A DNA stretch of 64,000 nt from Ananas comosus. Lineage: Eukaryota > Streptophyta > Magnoliopsida > Poales > Bromeliaceae. The DNA lies in the NCBI RefSeq assembly GCF_001540865.1, contig NC_033640.1, positions 9,328,834 to 9,392,833 on the forward strand. Direction: 5' to 3'. Positions 24,950 through 36,114 of this stretch are shown here, in pieces. Within the stretch, counting starts at the first letter, position 1; each line of letters opens with the position of its first letter. Both the position numbers and the translations under genes were made by a program. The notes beneath the pieces were generated by a model. The model made no database searches and was not told the origin of the DNA. It was given only the letters and a program-made list of their open reading frames with translations.

Positions 24950-25432
24950 TGGATAATTTTGACGCTAATTCGAAAGTATAATTATAAAAGAAAAAAAAAG
25001 AACAAAAAAAAACTAAAAAAGAATGACAACAAAATATATCATTATCAACTATACAAATATATATTTAGAGTGCATGATTACTAAGCATTAAGATATATTG
25101 GTTAAATATAATTTAGAAAATATATAAAAATAAGAAGGAATTTTAAAAATTGACACAAACTTAAGCAATACAACGACTACTGTCCATCCCGTCAGCACGT
25201 CTTCAGGGTGGCGCAATATGAACAGTATGAGTTTTCAGAGATCCAATAAAAATGAAAATATAAAACTCAGTGTAGAAATCAATGTGAAAGAAAGGTGAGG
25301 TAGAAGAAACTATTAAGGTGCAAGCTGAGGTTAAGTCTTCTCACACGCATATGTGCACCTTCACCTTTTTAACCTCTATATATGGAAAAGGTTTTTGTCC
25401 AAAGAAATATGTTGGTCAAGATATTGACCCTT

Positions 25433-25548
25433 TCCAATGTTGGTCCTCTTTTCAATGTTGGTCCTCTTTCCAATATTGGTCCTCATGTTGGTCCTCTTTC
25501 CAATGTTGGACCCATTTCCAATGGTGATCCTCTTTCTAATATTGTACC
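25433..25548. repeat. 18-bp minisatellite
   Basis: About six units of CCAATGTTGGTCCTCTTT with small deletions. The unit length equals that of the array at 23893-24004, but the sequence differs. The flanking sequence has no gene. Confidence 0.75.
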
Positions 25549-25679
25549 AAATCTGGGTAAAATTTTTTTGCGTGAAAAAAAGAGCCACATGTGAAGGCTT
25601 TAGGCAGAAGAAAGAAAAGGAATGACGTGGAGGCATAAATTTCTTCCACGTTTATTGTCACAACCATCAAATTATGTAT

Positions 25680-27744
25680 TTGTATGGATCCCGTGCTCTA
25701 TTAATCTAGGAGGACGCTTATAAAATGGCAATTATGTACATACATTGTGTGTGCTCATGTGACAGTAATAAAAATTATTTTACATATATATATTAATTTT
25801 CTTTTAAAAGGATTAGTTGTATTTCTAGTCCTGAACTTTGAATCATATTTTTATTTTGCTCCTCAAAAGTTTTGATTGCGGCGGTCAAGAATTTAAAATT
25901 TTACTTCAATTAAAGGTTCTAAACTTTCATCTAATTTTATTTTAGTTTTTATCGTAAATTTAAATCAAACAAAAAGTAATATAAACCAGATAGACTTCTA
26001 ATTAATGTTATTATAGTGTTTGATATTATTGATATGAACGAGTAGACAAACAAACAAAGAAAATACGTGGATAGCCATATAGGTAACAAACTGATGAATA
26101 TATCATTTTTTTACTTTTTAAATTTCTTTTTATTTGTATAAAATTTTATTTTAATTAAAAATTATGGTATTTGTTATGTATCAATTGTTTGGCGTACCAT
26201 TTACGGAAGTAAGAAACCTTTAGGGTGCGTTTGGTTCGCGCTATCTTTTAAAGATTCCTAGTAATCCAATGGGAATAAAAAAATATGACGGTGTTTGGCT
26301 AAACGCACTAAGTAATCTAGTTGGTAATATTAGATTCACTTGGTAATAAGATTCACCCCAAAGTACTAATCTCATTCCCTTGAGGGAGGGTAGGTAACCT
26401 CATATTAATGGATTGGGGTAATCATAATATGTCTAATATCTTTCTTTCTTCTTATCCGCCGGCTAATTGATAGTATTTTTCTTTACACTCTAACCTTATA
26501 TCTCTCTCTAAACTTATTTTTCTCTCTAAAATTCAACTTTTTTTCTCTCTCTAAACTAAGCTTTCTCTCTCTCTCTCTTTCTAAAATTTCAACTCTTTCA
26601 CTACCTCTAGTTTCGACTATATTTTTCTTTCTATTTTTTTAATTATGCTCTACTTATACTTTCTCTCCTTTTTTTTCTAAAAAGATGTTGAAACTTTTGG
26701 TAACATTATCTAAAATTAATTAATTAAATAAATTAATTAATTGTATATTTTTTGTAATATTAAATAACATGGCTAATTAATATTACNCGGCACCGACTTC
26801 GACGACAAGGCCTCGAGCTCGCTCTCCACCTTGCTGTTACCATTTATTCCTCTTCTACTGTAAAGTTGCTATTTTTACTATTCTCCCATACTAACTACTA
26901 CTGCTACTCCTACCATTTATTCTTCGGTTCTTACATTTAGGGCTTATTTGGTTCAAGGGTGTAATTGAAATGGATAATGGAATGGAAATAAATTTGAATG
27001 GTAATTGGAATGGACTCCTCCAGATGTTTGGTTTATTTGTGGATTAGAAATTAGAATGAGTTATTCATATTTCATTGTTTGGTTCGTATAAACTAAAAAA
27101 ATTATAGGATACTGTAATACTAATTTTACTTTCAAATATAAATTTATATTATTTAAAATTTATGAAAAATATAATACTATTCTCTAATACGTTTTTCAAA
27201 ATAAAATGTCAAATTTATTTTTAAAAACTTTTATTAATGTAGGTTAGAGATAGAATTTTGAGAGAGAATAGGTTTTTTTTTTATGAGAAAGGAGTGAAGA
27301 GAAGGAGGGTGAGACGGTCACATAGGCTTCGGGCTAGAAGACCGGAATCAAGTTGAAGGCTAATAGACCATTTCCATTCCAGTCCGAAATAGAAATCCCA
27401 AATCGATTCATGCGAACCAAACAAAATTAATCGGATTTGATCAAAATCGATTCTCATTCCATATCCAAAATGGATGAACCAAACAAACCAAAAAAACTGG
27501 ATTTTTCACTATGACTGGAGTGTCGGCCCGGCCCGACCCGGCCCGACCTGGCTTCAATTTTAGATTGGACCGTACCAGGTCCGAGATGTCTAGCTTCGGG
27601 CCCGGCACAGTCCTTCGGCTTGGAAGGCACGGGCTGTGCCATGTCGGGCCGCCCGCCTCTCCTCGGCCGGGCATGGCATGGTCTGTGCCCGTTTCGGGCC
27701 GTGCCGGGAGAGGGCCCAGAACGGCCAGAGCAGTAGATTATTCA
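25680..27744. other. AT-rich intergenic with MITE remnants
   Basis: No gene. TTTGGTTC-type termini occur at 26224 (GGGTGCGTTTGGTTCG), 26941 (GGGCTTATTTGGTTC) and, reversed, at 27412 and 27476 (GAACCAAACA). They suggest one or two Tourist/PIF-like insertions whose exact ends I could not pair. 27515-27725 is GC-rich with repeated CGGGCC and GGCCCGG words, typical of a plant hAT-MITE end. One N at 26787. Confidence 0.5.
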
Positions 27745-28574
27745 AAAGCATTTTTTTAAAGATAAAAGCTTAGCAACGGCACATTGGCGGGCAATTTATC
27801 GTACAAGCAAACACCATATGATGTGTATGGAAAATGGCCTTTTTTAGTCGAATTGCTTATACACCAGCAAAGCTCCAAAAGGAGAGACGAACTTAGCATT
27901 TCCTCTTTAATTAAAAACTAAGCACACGAAACGAATTCTACTGTAAAAAAAGACAACCAAAGATTTTTCCTTATCTAAAATCTCCGAGGATCAGTAGTAA
28001 ATGTCAAATTCCACAATCTGAAGGTAATAGTCGTTCCAGAAGCTAATCTTTTTAATTTTCTTAAGTGTTATGCTAGTCATTCATCCCATTTGCGGTGTAT
28101 GATCTAGACGCTTCCATCTAAGAACTAATGCCATGTCTAGTCTCATTAGGAAAAAAAATTTCCAATCTAGCCTTCTTTTTTTAAAATTTCTAATTTAGCC
28201 TTTTTTGTTGGATTAAAAAATTAAAGGTAACTTAATAGTATTTATATACTAATTAGGAGAGAGAAAATTTTTTCTCTCTCCTCCCTCTCTACTAATATTT
28301 AAAAATAAAAATTATAATAATAATAATTAAAAATTAATATTTAATAATACTAAATATTATTATTACTGAATGTTTTTCTAAGAGAGAAAGATAGCAACAT
28401 ACTATCCGTTTCGTTTATTTTTTTTAAAAATAAACTTAGCTGGAAATGTGAATCAACTATAATTCAAACTTAGAACCTCAAGTATCAACTATCAAGTTTT
28501 TTTGTCACTTACACTAGAAACAGTCAATTACTAAATAATTATTATTATTTTTATTACTAGTATTTAATTTTACT
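27745..28574 (-). repeat. Inverted segmental duplication, right copy
   Basis: Reverse complement of 21432-22765 without the 485-bp hAT-like insert. It contains one arm of the foldback element (28127-28370), the SINE (28371-28527) and the AT-rich centre, and stops abruptly at about 28574. That means only half of the foldback element was copied. Confidence 0.75.
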
Positions 28575-28662
28575 GTACAAGTCAACACCCGCGGCTGCTC
28601 TGGGTTGTTGAGGCAGCAATTTTTCTCCATGCAGTTCTTTCTTCTGTTTTTATTATTATAAT

Positions 28663-29227
28663 TATTACTAACGAGTCCGGCTACTATACTCTTATGAGTA
28701 TAGAACCTTTCGTACTCATAAGTTATTTTCGATGTTGGAGCCTTCGAATCGACGATCCAAACCGTTAAACATGATCTAAAGTATTTGAAATTTCTAGAAA
28801 ATAAATTTTGTAATTTTTCGAAATCATTATAAACTCCATCAAGCGGGTATAAAATGAACGGTCAAAATCGAACAAGATCTTAAAAACAGATAATCGGATC
28901 CTTCAATTTAAGATCGGAGTTATTGACCTTTATCTAGGTAGTGAATAAAATTTTTTATCAAAAATTCAACCTATTCTGATTTTTTTACACCGTTAAACTA
29001 GCAAGTATTCCATACCGGCCGTTAAAAATTGTCAATTTTGTGAACTTTTGATCATAAGGTAAATAATATCGAAAAATTATAAATTTTGATTTCTAGAAGT
29101 TTTAAATGCTCTAAATAGTGTTTAGCGGTATGGATTGTCGATTCGGAAGCTCTATCATTGAAAATAACTTATGAGTACGAAGACGATCATACTCATAAGA
29201 GTATAGTAAGCAAACCCTATTACTAAA
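28663..29227. mobile_element. Foldback MULE-type MITE, 547 bp
   Basis: The element at 28672-29218 has inverted arms of about 150 bp. Both start TACTATACTCTTATGAGTAT and continue through TACTCATAAGTTATTTTC, GAATCGAC and CTAGAAA. The exact 9-bp direct repeat TATTACTAA lies at 28663-28671 and 29219-29227. There is no coding potential. It ends about 230 bp upstream of the second carboxylesterase and could influence that promoter. Confidence 0.85.
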
Positions 29228-29448
29228 ATAGTATAGATGATTATAATAAAGAAGTCGAAAAGTACACCTTAGAGAAAACCAACTCTAATTGGACAACACT
29301 ATAAACTAAAAGCAAGCAAAGTCAAGTTCTAAAACCAGATCTCAAATCCCATCTCACATCTGCTTCTTCTCCTTCTTCTTCCTCCTCTGGCGCTCCAAAT
29401 CAAATCCCTACTCCTTGCGAAAGCAAAAGCAAAAGCAAGAGCAAGATC

Positions 29449-30788
29449 ATGGATTCCGAATCCGGCAAGGACGAGATCGTGTACGAATGGATGCCGTGCA
29501 TCCGCATCTACAAGAGCGGCCGCGTCGACCGCTTCTTCGGCTCCGAGTTCGTCCCCGCCGACGCCGCCTCCTCCGTCGACGCCGTCATCGACCCCGTCTC
29601 CGGCGTCTCCGCTCGCCTCTACCGCCCCCCCTCCCCATCGCCATTGGAGCCCGAGGGGCCGGCGCCGGGGCCGCGAGGGGCGCTCCGCCTCCCGATCCTC
29701 GTCTACTACCACGGCGGCGGCTTCTGCATCGGCTCCGCGTTCAACCCCATCTTCCACGCCTACTTCAACGCCCTCGTCGCGCGCGCGCGCGTCCTCGTCG
29801 TCTCCGTCGAGTACCGCCTCGCCCCCGAGCACCCCGTCCCCGGCACCTACGCCGACGCGTGGCGCGCCCTCCAGTGGGTCGCTTCGCACGCCCCTTCCCC
29901 CTCAACCCCAACCCCAACCCCAACCCTAACCCTAGGCTCGGGAGGAGGAGGAGCGTCGGAGTGGTTGCGGGAGCTCGGGGACTTCGGGAGGGTGTTCGTG
30001 GGCGGGGAGAGCGCGGGGGCGAACATCGCGCACCACATGGCCATGCGCGCCGGCGCCGAGGGCCTGGATCGCGGCGTCGCCATCCGAGGCCTCCTCCTCG
30101 TCCACCCCTACTTCCTCGGCACCGAAAAGGTTCATCACCCTCTTCTTCCCTCCTCTTTTATAATCCGGATCAAATCCGCCATTTGAACCGTGATCTACTA
30201 CTTCTCTTTATTTCAACCGAATAAAGTAAACTGGTTATTACAACATTATTACTAGTAATTTATGATTTGGACATTACAACAGTAGGTCCTTATTATTAGA
30301 GCACAAAATATTAAAACTAAGAAAATGCTACACATACCCAGGTATACTGCCATATATGAACAAATTCAAAATTCAAAATTTAAAATTCAAAATTCAAAAT
30401 TCAAAATTTTACCGGGGTTATCTCCGAAAAAAAACAGGTGGATTCAGATGCGATCGACCCAGCGGTGAGCGAGAGCCTGGCGAGCCTGTGGCGGATGATG
30501 TGCCCGACGACGACGGGCTCCGACGACCCCCTGATCAACCCGCTGGCCGACGGCGCGCCGCCGCTGTCGGGTCTCGTGTGCCGACGCGCGCTGGTGTGTG
30601 TGGCGGAGAAGGATGTTTTGAAGGACAGAGGCAAGCAGTACTACAGAAAACTGCAGGAGAGCGGGTGGCCCGGCGAGGCCCGGCTGCGAGAGGCCGCCGG
30701 CGTTGGCCACACTTTTCATCTTCTCGGCCCGGCCGGCGAGGAAGCTTTGGCCCAAGATGAGGCCATTAGTGAATTCCTCAATAGTTAA
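29449..30788 (+). CDS. Plant carboxylesterase (CXE), two exons
   Basis: Exon 1 is 29449-30129 and exon 2 is 30438-30788, phase 0 at AAG|GTTCAT..AACAG|GTG, giving 343 aa. It is an alpha/beta hydrolase of the plant CXE family. HGGGF is at 88-92, nucleophile Ser188 in GGESAGAN, Asp286 in AEKDVL and His318 in GHTFH. DDPLINP (256-262) and LAPEHP (124-129) are further family motifs. The triad is complete. The residue before the nucleophile is Glu where the upstream paralogue has Asp. A low-complexity insert at 151-168 (TPTPTPTLTLGSGGGG) is encoded by telomere-like repeats. The intron contains a repeated AAAATTCAAA word (30355-30408). Exon 1 is extremely GC-rich. Confidence 0.9.
29904..29935 (+). 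repeat. Telomere-like repeat inside coding exon
   Basis: Three CCCCAA-type units run directly into two CCCTAA units and are read in frame as Thr-Pro and Thr-Leu pairs. The segment lies between the conserved core and the GGESAG block of the carboxylesterase, a surface loop in this fold, so it is probably tolerated. Confidence 0.8.
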
Positions 30789-32195
30789 ATTCGAACTTGT
30801 TTCGGCCCAATGGTCCTTCGGGAGGAGTCTTTTGATCGGGGGATCTGCCAGGAACATATCAGATTTATCGCATTTGGTGAAATTCAATCATTGAATGGCG
30901 ACCAGATTTAATGAATCTTTTTATCTATATTCGGAATTAGTTTCGCTAATAGGATCTACACTGGAGTCTGGAATAAGAATTGCAGGCGCAGCTGTTCGCG
31001 CATCTGCAGAGATTGTTGTAGAAAGAATGAAGATTACATTGTATTTTATTTGTTTTCTCAAAAAATATACGCTGTTCTTTATTTTGTAGTTCTTTCTCAA
31101 AAATATCATTTATTACCGAAAGCATTTTTAAGGCCCATGGACACACAGATCTAGAATAAATTTTGCATATTTAAATTCGCCGCTACACCGGAAATCGCTT
31201 GAATCAAATTTCGTATCTTTGATTAAGTTACATTTTTTTCTTTTATTTGTGTGCGTGTCAAAATCTTTTTGACTCTGCTTCTCCAATTTTGGGGATGGAG
31301 TATTACAATCATTATTTTCTGATGCAGGTGATTTTTTTTTTTTTTTTTGAGAGATAGGTAGCACGCTACTCGTTTCGTTTATTTCATTTAGAAATAAACT
31401 TAACTAGAAATGTGAATCAACTAGGATTCGAACTTAAGTCTCGGGTACCAACCACCAATCCCTTTGCCACTTGCAGGTGATGTTGGAATCTTTAATGAAA
31501 TACATGCATATATTTGCGTGAATTGCACTACATGGGCTTCAAAATTCGAATCAAGTTTTATGTTGGCCCTCAAACTTTTGATTTTGATATTTGAGACTCT
31601 AACGTTGCCAAAATATTTTATTTAGTCCTTACTTTTGATTAAAAATTATTGCTTGCACCTAATTCATCTATTAATTCATCTATATGTCTGTACACAATAA
31701 TTTCATCATTTTTTGGCCCATGTCTTATCATATTATCAATTCAAAGTTCTATTTTTTTTTAAAAAAAAAATAAATTGTAACTCACAAATTGATAGGATTA
31801 AAATATGTGACAAAATAAAAGTTAATAAATGCACGATGCATAAATGTACAGACGCATAAGGTACATGCAATAACTTATTGTGTAATAGTAATATCAAAAT
31901 AAAACTATTTTAGGTCGAAATTAAATGTATGGGGACCAAAATAAAACTTGGCTAAAAGTTTGGTAACTACCGGTGCAATTAATCTTCTTTTTTTTTTTTT
32001 TTTCAATCGTACATCTATAATGGTCATTTGTGTGATGGTAACAATGTAGAGCAATATTCTATTGGAATTCCTTTGACCAGCAAATGTGGCATGACATTTG
32101 CACTAAGTAATTGATTGGTACCTTTAACCAACTTGTACAACTAATCCACCTATTACCACATGTACATCTTATTTGACTTTTTCTTGATTGTAGCC
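30789..32195. other. CXE 3' flank and intergenic
   Basis: The 3' UTR probably covers the first ~300 bases. A reverse-oriented SINE is at 31333-31471. The remainder is AT-rich without coding character. Confidence 0.5.
31323..31481 (-). repeat. tRNA-like SINE with 10-bp target duplication
   Basis: On the minus strand the copy reads from the CAAGTGGCAAAGGGATTGG head, through AAGTTCGAATCCTAG, to the AACGAAACGAGTAGC tail and poly(A), seen as poly(T) at 31333-31349. It is flanked by TGCAGGTGAT at 31323-31332 and 31472-31481, an exact repeat. Confidence 0.85.
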
Positions 32196-32569
32196 CACAT
32201 ATCTAGGGTGGCAATTCAGCTCATGGAGCTAACTCGTATCTGGCTCAAAATAAGCTCAAGATCGAATCGCTCGTTTAATAAATGAGCCGAATATGAGCTA
32301 AATTTTTCAACTTATTTAACAAACGAGTCGAATACAAGTTGGGGTTAGCTCGCTCATATTTGGCTCGATAACAGTTCGAATACATATATCTATATTTATA
32401 TATATAAATAAATAATTATATTATATAAAATATAAATTTTTATAGTTTATTTTTTAGTCCAATTTAAATATAAAATCGAACTCAATTATAAAAAGACTCG
32501 TTTATATGTAAAGTTTTAATAATTACATCAAATTCTAATAGATTAGATCTAAAAAATTTATTTTATATA

Positions 32570-32640
32570 TATCTATACTATATATAAAAGCACGTATTTC
32601 AAATTTGGGTCTGTCGACAGACCCTTTTTTGGCGGGAAAA
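32570..32640 (+). mobile_element. Possible Helitron 5' terminus
   Basis: TCTATACTATATATAAAAGC followed by a short palindrome (GGGTCTGTCGACAGACCC, 32605-32622) resembles the 5' TC end of plant Helitrons. No matching hairpin plus CTRR end was found downstream within the hAT element, so it may be truncated. Confidence 0.4.
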
Positions 32641-33837
32641 AAATTGATTTATCTTTCTTTATGTAAAACAAATAACGTAATGAAATAAACTTTTAATTTC
32701 TCTTTATCTCTAAAATAGAAAAATATATACTTATCCAAATTTTGCCAACCGAAAATATCTACTATGAATCTAAATTTTAATTCAAATTTTTTTAATTTCT
32801 TTTTATCTCTAAAATAGAAAAAATTCATGCTTATCCAAATTTCTGCCAAAATATTTACTATAAATCTATATTTCAATAAAAATTTTAAAATTAATTTAAA
32901 ATTTTAAATGTTGGGACTATCAACATATTACAACGGAAATAATTTTATAGATAGATAGGTTGATAAATTTGTAAATCATATTTTTGAATTAATATGATGT
33001 ACAAATTTATGATCAATTTGTAAAAAATTATCAAATAAGAACGAACGATTATGACTAATTTGTTAAAAAAATATTTATACTTATCTATAACTTCAATTCT
33101 ACGAATNGTTGACCAATGCTATTGGATTAAAAAGAGCTAGAATTGAAAATAAGTTTTTCTATTTTTCAGCAAAAAAAATAAAAATCGTATTTTACTTGAA
33201 TCAGTTGTGATCTACACGACAAGTCAACTTGTGCTAAACAAATAAAATATTTTCTTTCGTTGTGCTTTCTCACCTCTCTCTCTCTCTCTCAATGCATTTT
33301 GTTGGCAATCTCAAATTGAGTCTTTAAATATTTAAAATAAAAAACAATTTGATCGAACCAAAGTAGGCGAAGCTAAATAGTGTATAAATACGAAACAATC
33401 ATTTTTCTCTAAAAGCTTATATTCTTCGGCCCGCATCTGAGCTCGAAACTAGGAGTCTCATAAGATCAAAGTCGGAACTTCTTATTGTTATACCATAGTA
33501 AATAATATAAAACAATCATTTTTGAGAAGCTCGATATATTAGAAAATAGTATTTTTATATTTTATACTTAAATTATTTCCCAGCTTTCTATAGATTGTCC
33601 AACTTCAAAAATCTAAACATCTTAATATAAAAGATAAGTTAGTTACATTGGTCCATGAACGAATTAATCACCCAAACTAATGCGTGAACTGAAATCAATG
33701 TTGATCAAAACCAAGTCTCTCTCTCTCAAATGAATTTATTTGCCGTGTGTTCCCCGACACTATTCAAAGCATAATAAACAAATCCAAATAAAGTGGCATA
33801 AATGTGTGGAGACCCCTCAACAATAAATTTTCTAACT

Positions 33838-34296
33838 GAATCTTTATTATTTGATTATATATATTATTAATAGCACCAATGGCTTGTACTATTAAGTTTT
33901 CTATTTTTAGATTAAGAGATGTACTATTAGGATGATGTGGACCTCCTAGAGTTAAGTCGGTGGTTGGTTGAATAGTATAATCGAACAAATAAAAATAATA
34001 AAAAAGACAAATCTAACGGCAGAAAACTTGATAGCACCAAATATTTCGTACTATAGATATATATATATAGAGTCCGGCTAGTATACTATCGATAGTACGA
34101 AGTATTTGGTGCTATCAAGTTTTCTGCCGTTAGATTTACCTCTTTTATCAGTTTCATCCGTTCGATTATACTATTCAACTAACCACCCACTCAACCCTAG
34201 GGGCCCTACATCATCCTAACCGCACATCTTTTAATCCAACGGCAGAAAACTTAATAACACAAAGTCATTGGTGCTATTAATAGTATTCTAGCGTAG

Positions 34297-34332
<36 letters not shown>

Positions 34333-34380
34333 CAAGGTTACCATGCTATTAGGAGCATAGCAATCTTTGTGCTCCTAACT

Positions 34381-34420
<40 letters not shown>

Positions 34421-34650
34421 GAACTAGAATACTCTCAAAAGCACCAATGAGTTGGTACTTTAGAGTTTTTAGCCTTTGGATAGAGAGATGTAGAGTTGAA
34501 ATGATGGTAGTTGGTGGTGGTAGGTGGTAGTAGGTGGAATAGTATTTGATCCAAGGGGTATTAGTAATTGGGGAGTAGATTCAAGGGCTAGAAACTTCGA
34601 AGCACCAATGAGTTGGTGCTTCTAAAAGTATTCTAGCTCTACTATATCTG
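33838..34650. repeat. Cluster of (TA)n-associated MITEs
   Basis: Three to four related short elements are separated by (TA)n tracts. They lie at about 33838-34052, 34082-34300 and 34425-34640, with a fragment near 34339-34383. Each carries terminal GTACTAT/GGTGCTATTAAT or AGCACCAATGAGTTGGTRCTT words and ends AGTATTCTAGC near TAGTTCTA. Two copies share AACGGCAGAAAACTT and ACCCACTCAACCCTAG or its reverse. No coding capacity. Confidence 0.65.
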
Positions 34651-35499
34651 TCTATATATATATATATATATAATATTTAATAATTTTTATTTATTAGATC
34701 TTTATCCAACAGTATGAATTTTTAAAACCCACCGGGTTCCGGTCCTGATTCGGATTTTAATTTGATTTTTGGGTTCGGGCTCAGGTTTTTGAAAATCCGA
34801 CTCGTTGACATCCCTATCTCTGCATGGGATTGCAGAAAAAAAGCATTACATATGGTAGAGAAAAATAAAGCAAATGGAGAAGTACATCTCTATCGAGCAA
34901 TGCTACAGTTAGATCCTAAAGTACAGCGTACATCTTACACCCACTTTATCTTGAGGTTATTCTTGTTACATTAATTTTCTTAAATTTTGCTAAAATTCAA
35001 TTCAGTTTTTATAAATCTTAGAATTGCTAGTGTAAGCTGTACAACCCCTTTTAAGGTGTACGAGAAGCAATTTTCCATCTTTATATTATTTTACACTAAT
35101 TTTTTTTTTTTACCCAATAGCGTTAAGGTCTAGTTTGGTAATGTGATTACTTGCCAATAAAATATTAGCACAATACAGTCTCGTGCTGATTACACAGCTA
35201 AAAACTTTCTTTTTTCTTAAATTAGTAAATATTTTTTTAATAAAATTCAAAAGATTTAATAAAGATACATAATAGGCAACTATAATATTTTGTGTTGTTA
35301 AAGAAAATAAATATTTTATATTATTATGTGTCGGTACCATAGTTAGTTAATTCGCGATTAATACGCGAATTATACGCGTATTTTTTTAAACACGAATTAA
35401 ACGGCGAATTTCGTATTTTTCCCAAAAGTTTGAAAAAAAACGCGATTTTTTCGTCAAAAATTATTATTCGCGAATTAATCGCGATTCGCGAACAATTCG

Positions 35500-35690
35500 C
35501 CCAAAAAATCGGCGATCGCGGTCGCGGACTTGCGGCCGAGGGTCGCATCGTCGCCGCTCTTGTCGCCGCTCGCGTCGCCGCCGGTCTCGTCGCCGCTCGC
35601 GTCGTCGCCGCCGCTCTCGTCGCCGCTCGCGTCGTCGTCGTCCTCCGCCGCCCTCGCCGGCGCCGGGAGCAAGGGCCGCGGCGGCGGATC
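35500..35690. repeat. GC-rich CGTCGCCGCTCG minisatellite
   Basis: Multiple imperfect units of CTCGCGTCGTCGCCG / CTCTCGTCGCCG make overlapping open frames on both strands. Just upstream, 35344-35500 is rich in TTCGCGAATTAATCGCG-type words. This looks like a transposon-derived CpG island inside the hAT element rather than a gene. Confidence 0.6.
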
Positions 35691-35771
35691 CCATCTCCTC
35701 GTCCGAGTCGTCTCCAAAATGGGAAAGATGAACAGTAAAAATTATCGGGGCTTTGGGAGGTTGGGATTGTG

Positions 35772-35841
35772 CGCGGTCCACGAGGCTATTTCAGCCTCGT
35801 GGACCGCGTGAGGGGAGGTCCACACTCCACAGTGGACCTCC

Positions 35842-35842
<1 letters not shown>
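35772..35842. repeat. Two consecutive perfect hairpins
   Basis: Hairpin 1 has arms 35772-35787 and 35793-35808 (16 bp perfect, 5-nt loop). Hairpin 2 has arms 35813-35823 and 35832-35842 (11 bp perfect, 8-nt loop). Both stems contain GGTCCAC. A long (AT)n run follows at 35848-35925. Confidence 0.85.
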
Positions 35843-35926
<84 letters not shown>

Positions 35927-36114
35927 TATTTTTTTAACTTATTGTTTGTGAGGCGGCTCGTGTTCAGCTCGTCAATAAAAGAGCCAAATATGAACTGAAT
36001 TTTTTAACTCGGTATTTTAACAAATCAATTTCTATTCGGTTTGTTTATAAAATAAGTCGAACATGAGCCGCCCCAACTTACTTGTGTTGGGCACGTTGAC
36101 ACCCTACACATATC

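Larger units (their letters stand above)
32196..36114. mobile_element. hAT-like element, 3.9 kb, with exact 8-bp TSD
   Basis: The element is 32204-36106. The left end is TAGGGTGGCAATTCAGCTC and the right end, reversed, is TAGGGTGTCAACGTGCC. CACATATC is duplicated exactly at 32196-32203 and 36107-36114. Both ends have subterminal clusters of AGCTCG, GGCTCG and GAGCC words (32215-32380, 35940-36080), as hAT transposases require. No transposase frame remains. The interior holds (TA)n tracts, several MITEs and a Helitron-like 5' end, so much of its length is later insertion. Confidence 0.8.

Noticed and set aside
35430..35811. Several Ala/Val/Arg- or Asp/Ser-rich frames on both strands
   Set aside because: All are translations of a 12-15-bp GC-rich repeat array within a transposon; no domain.
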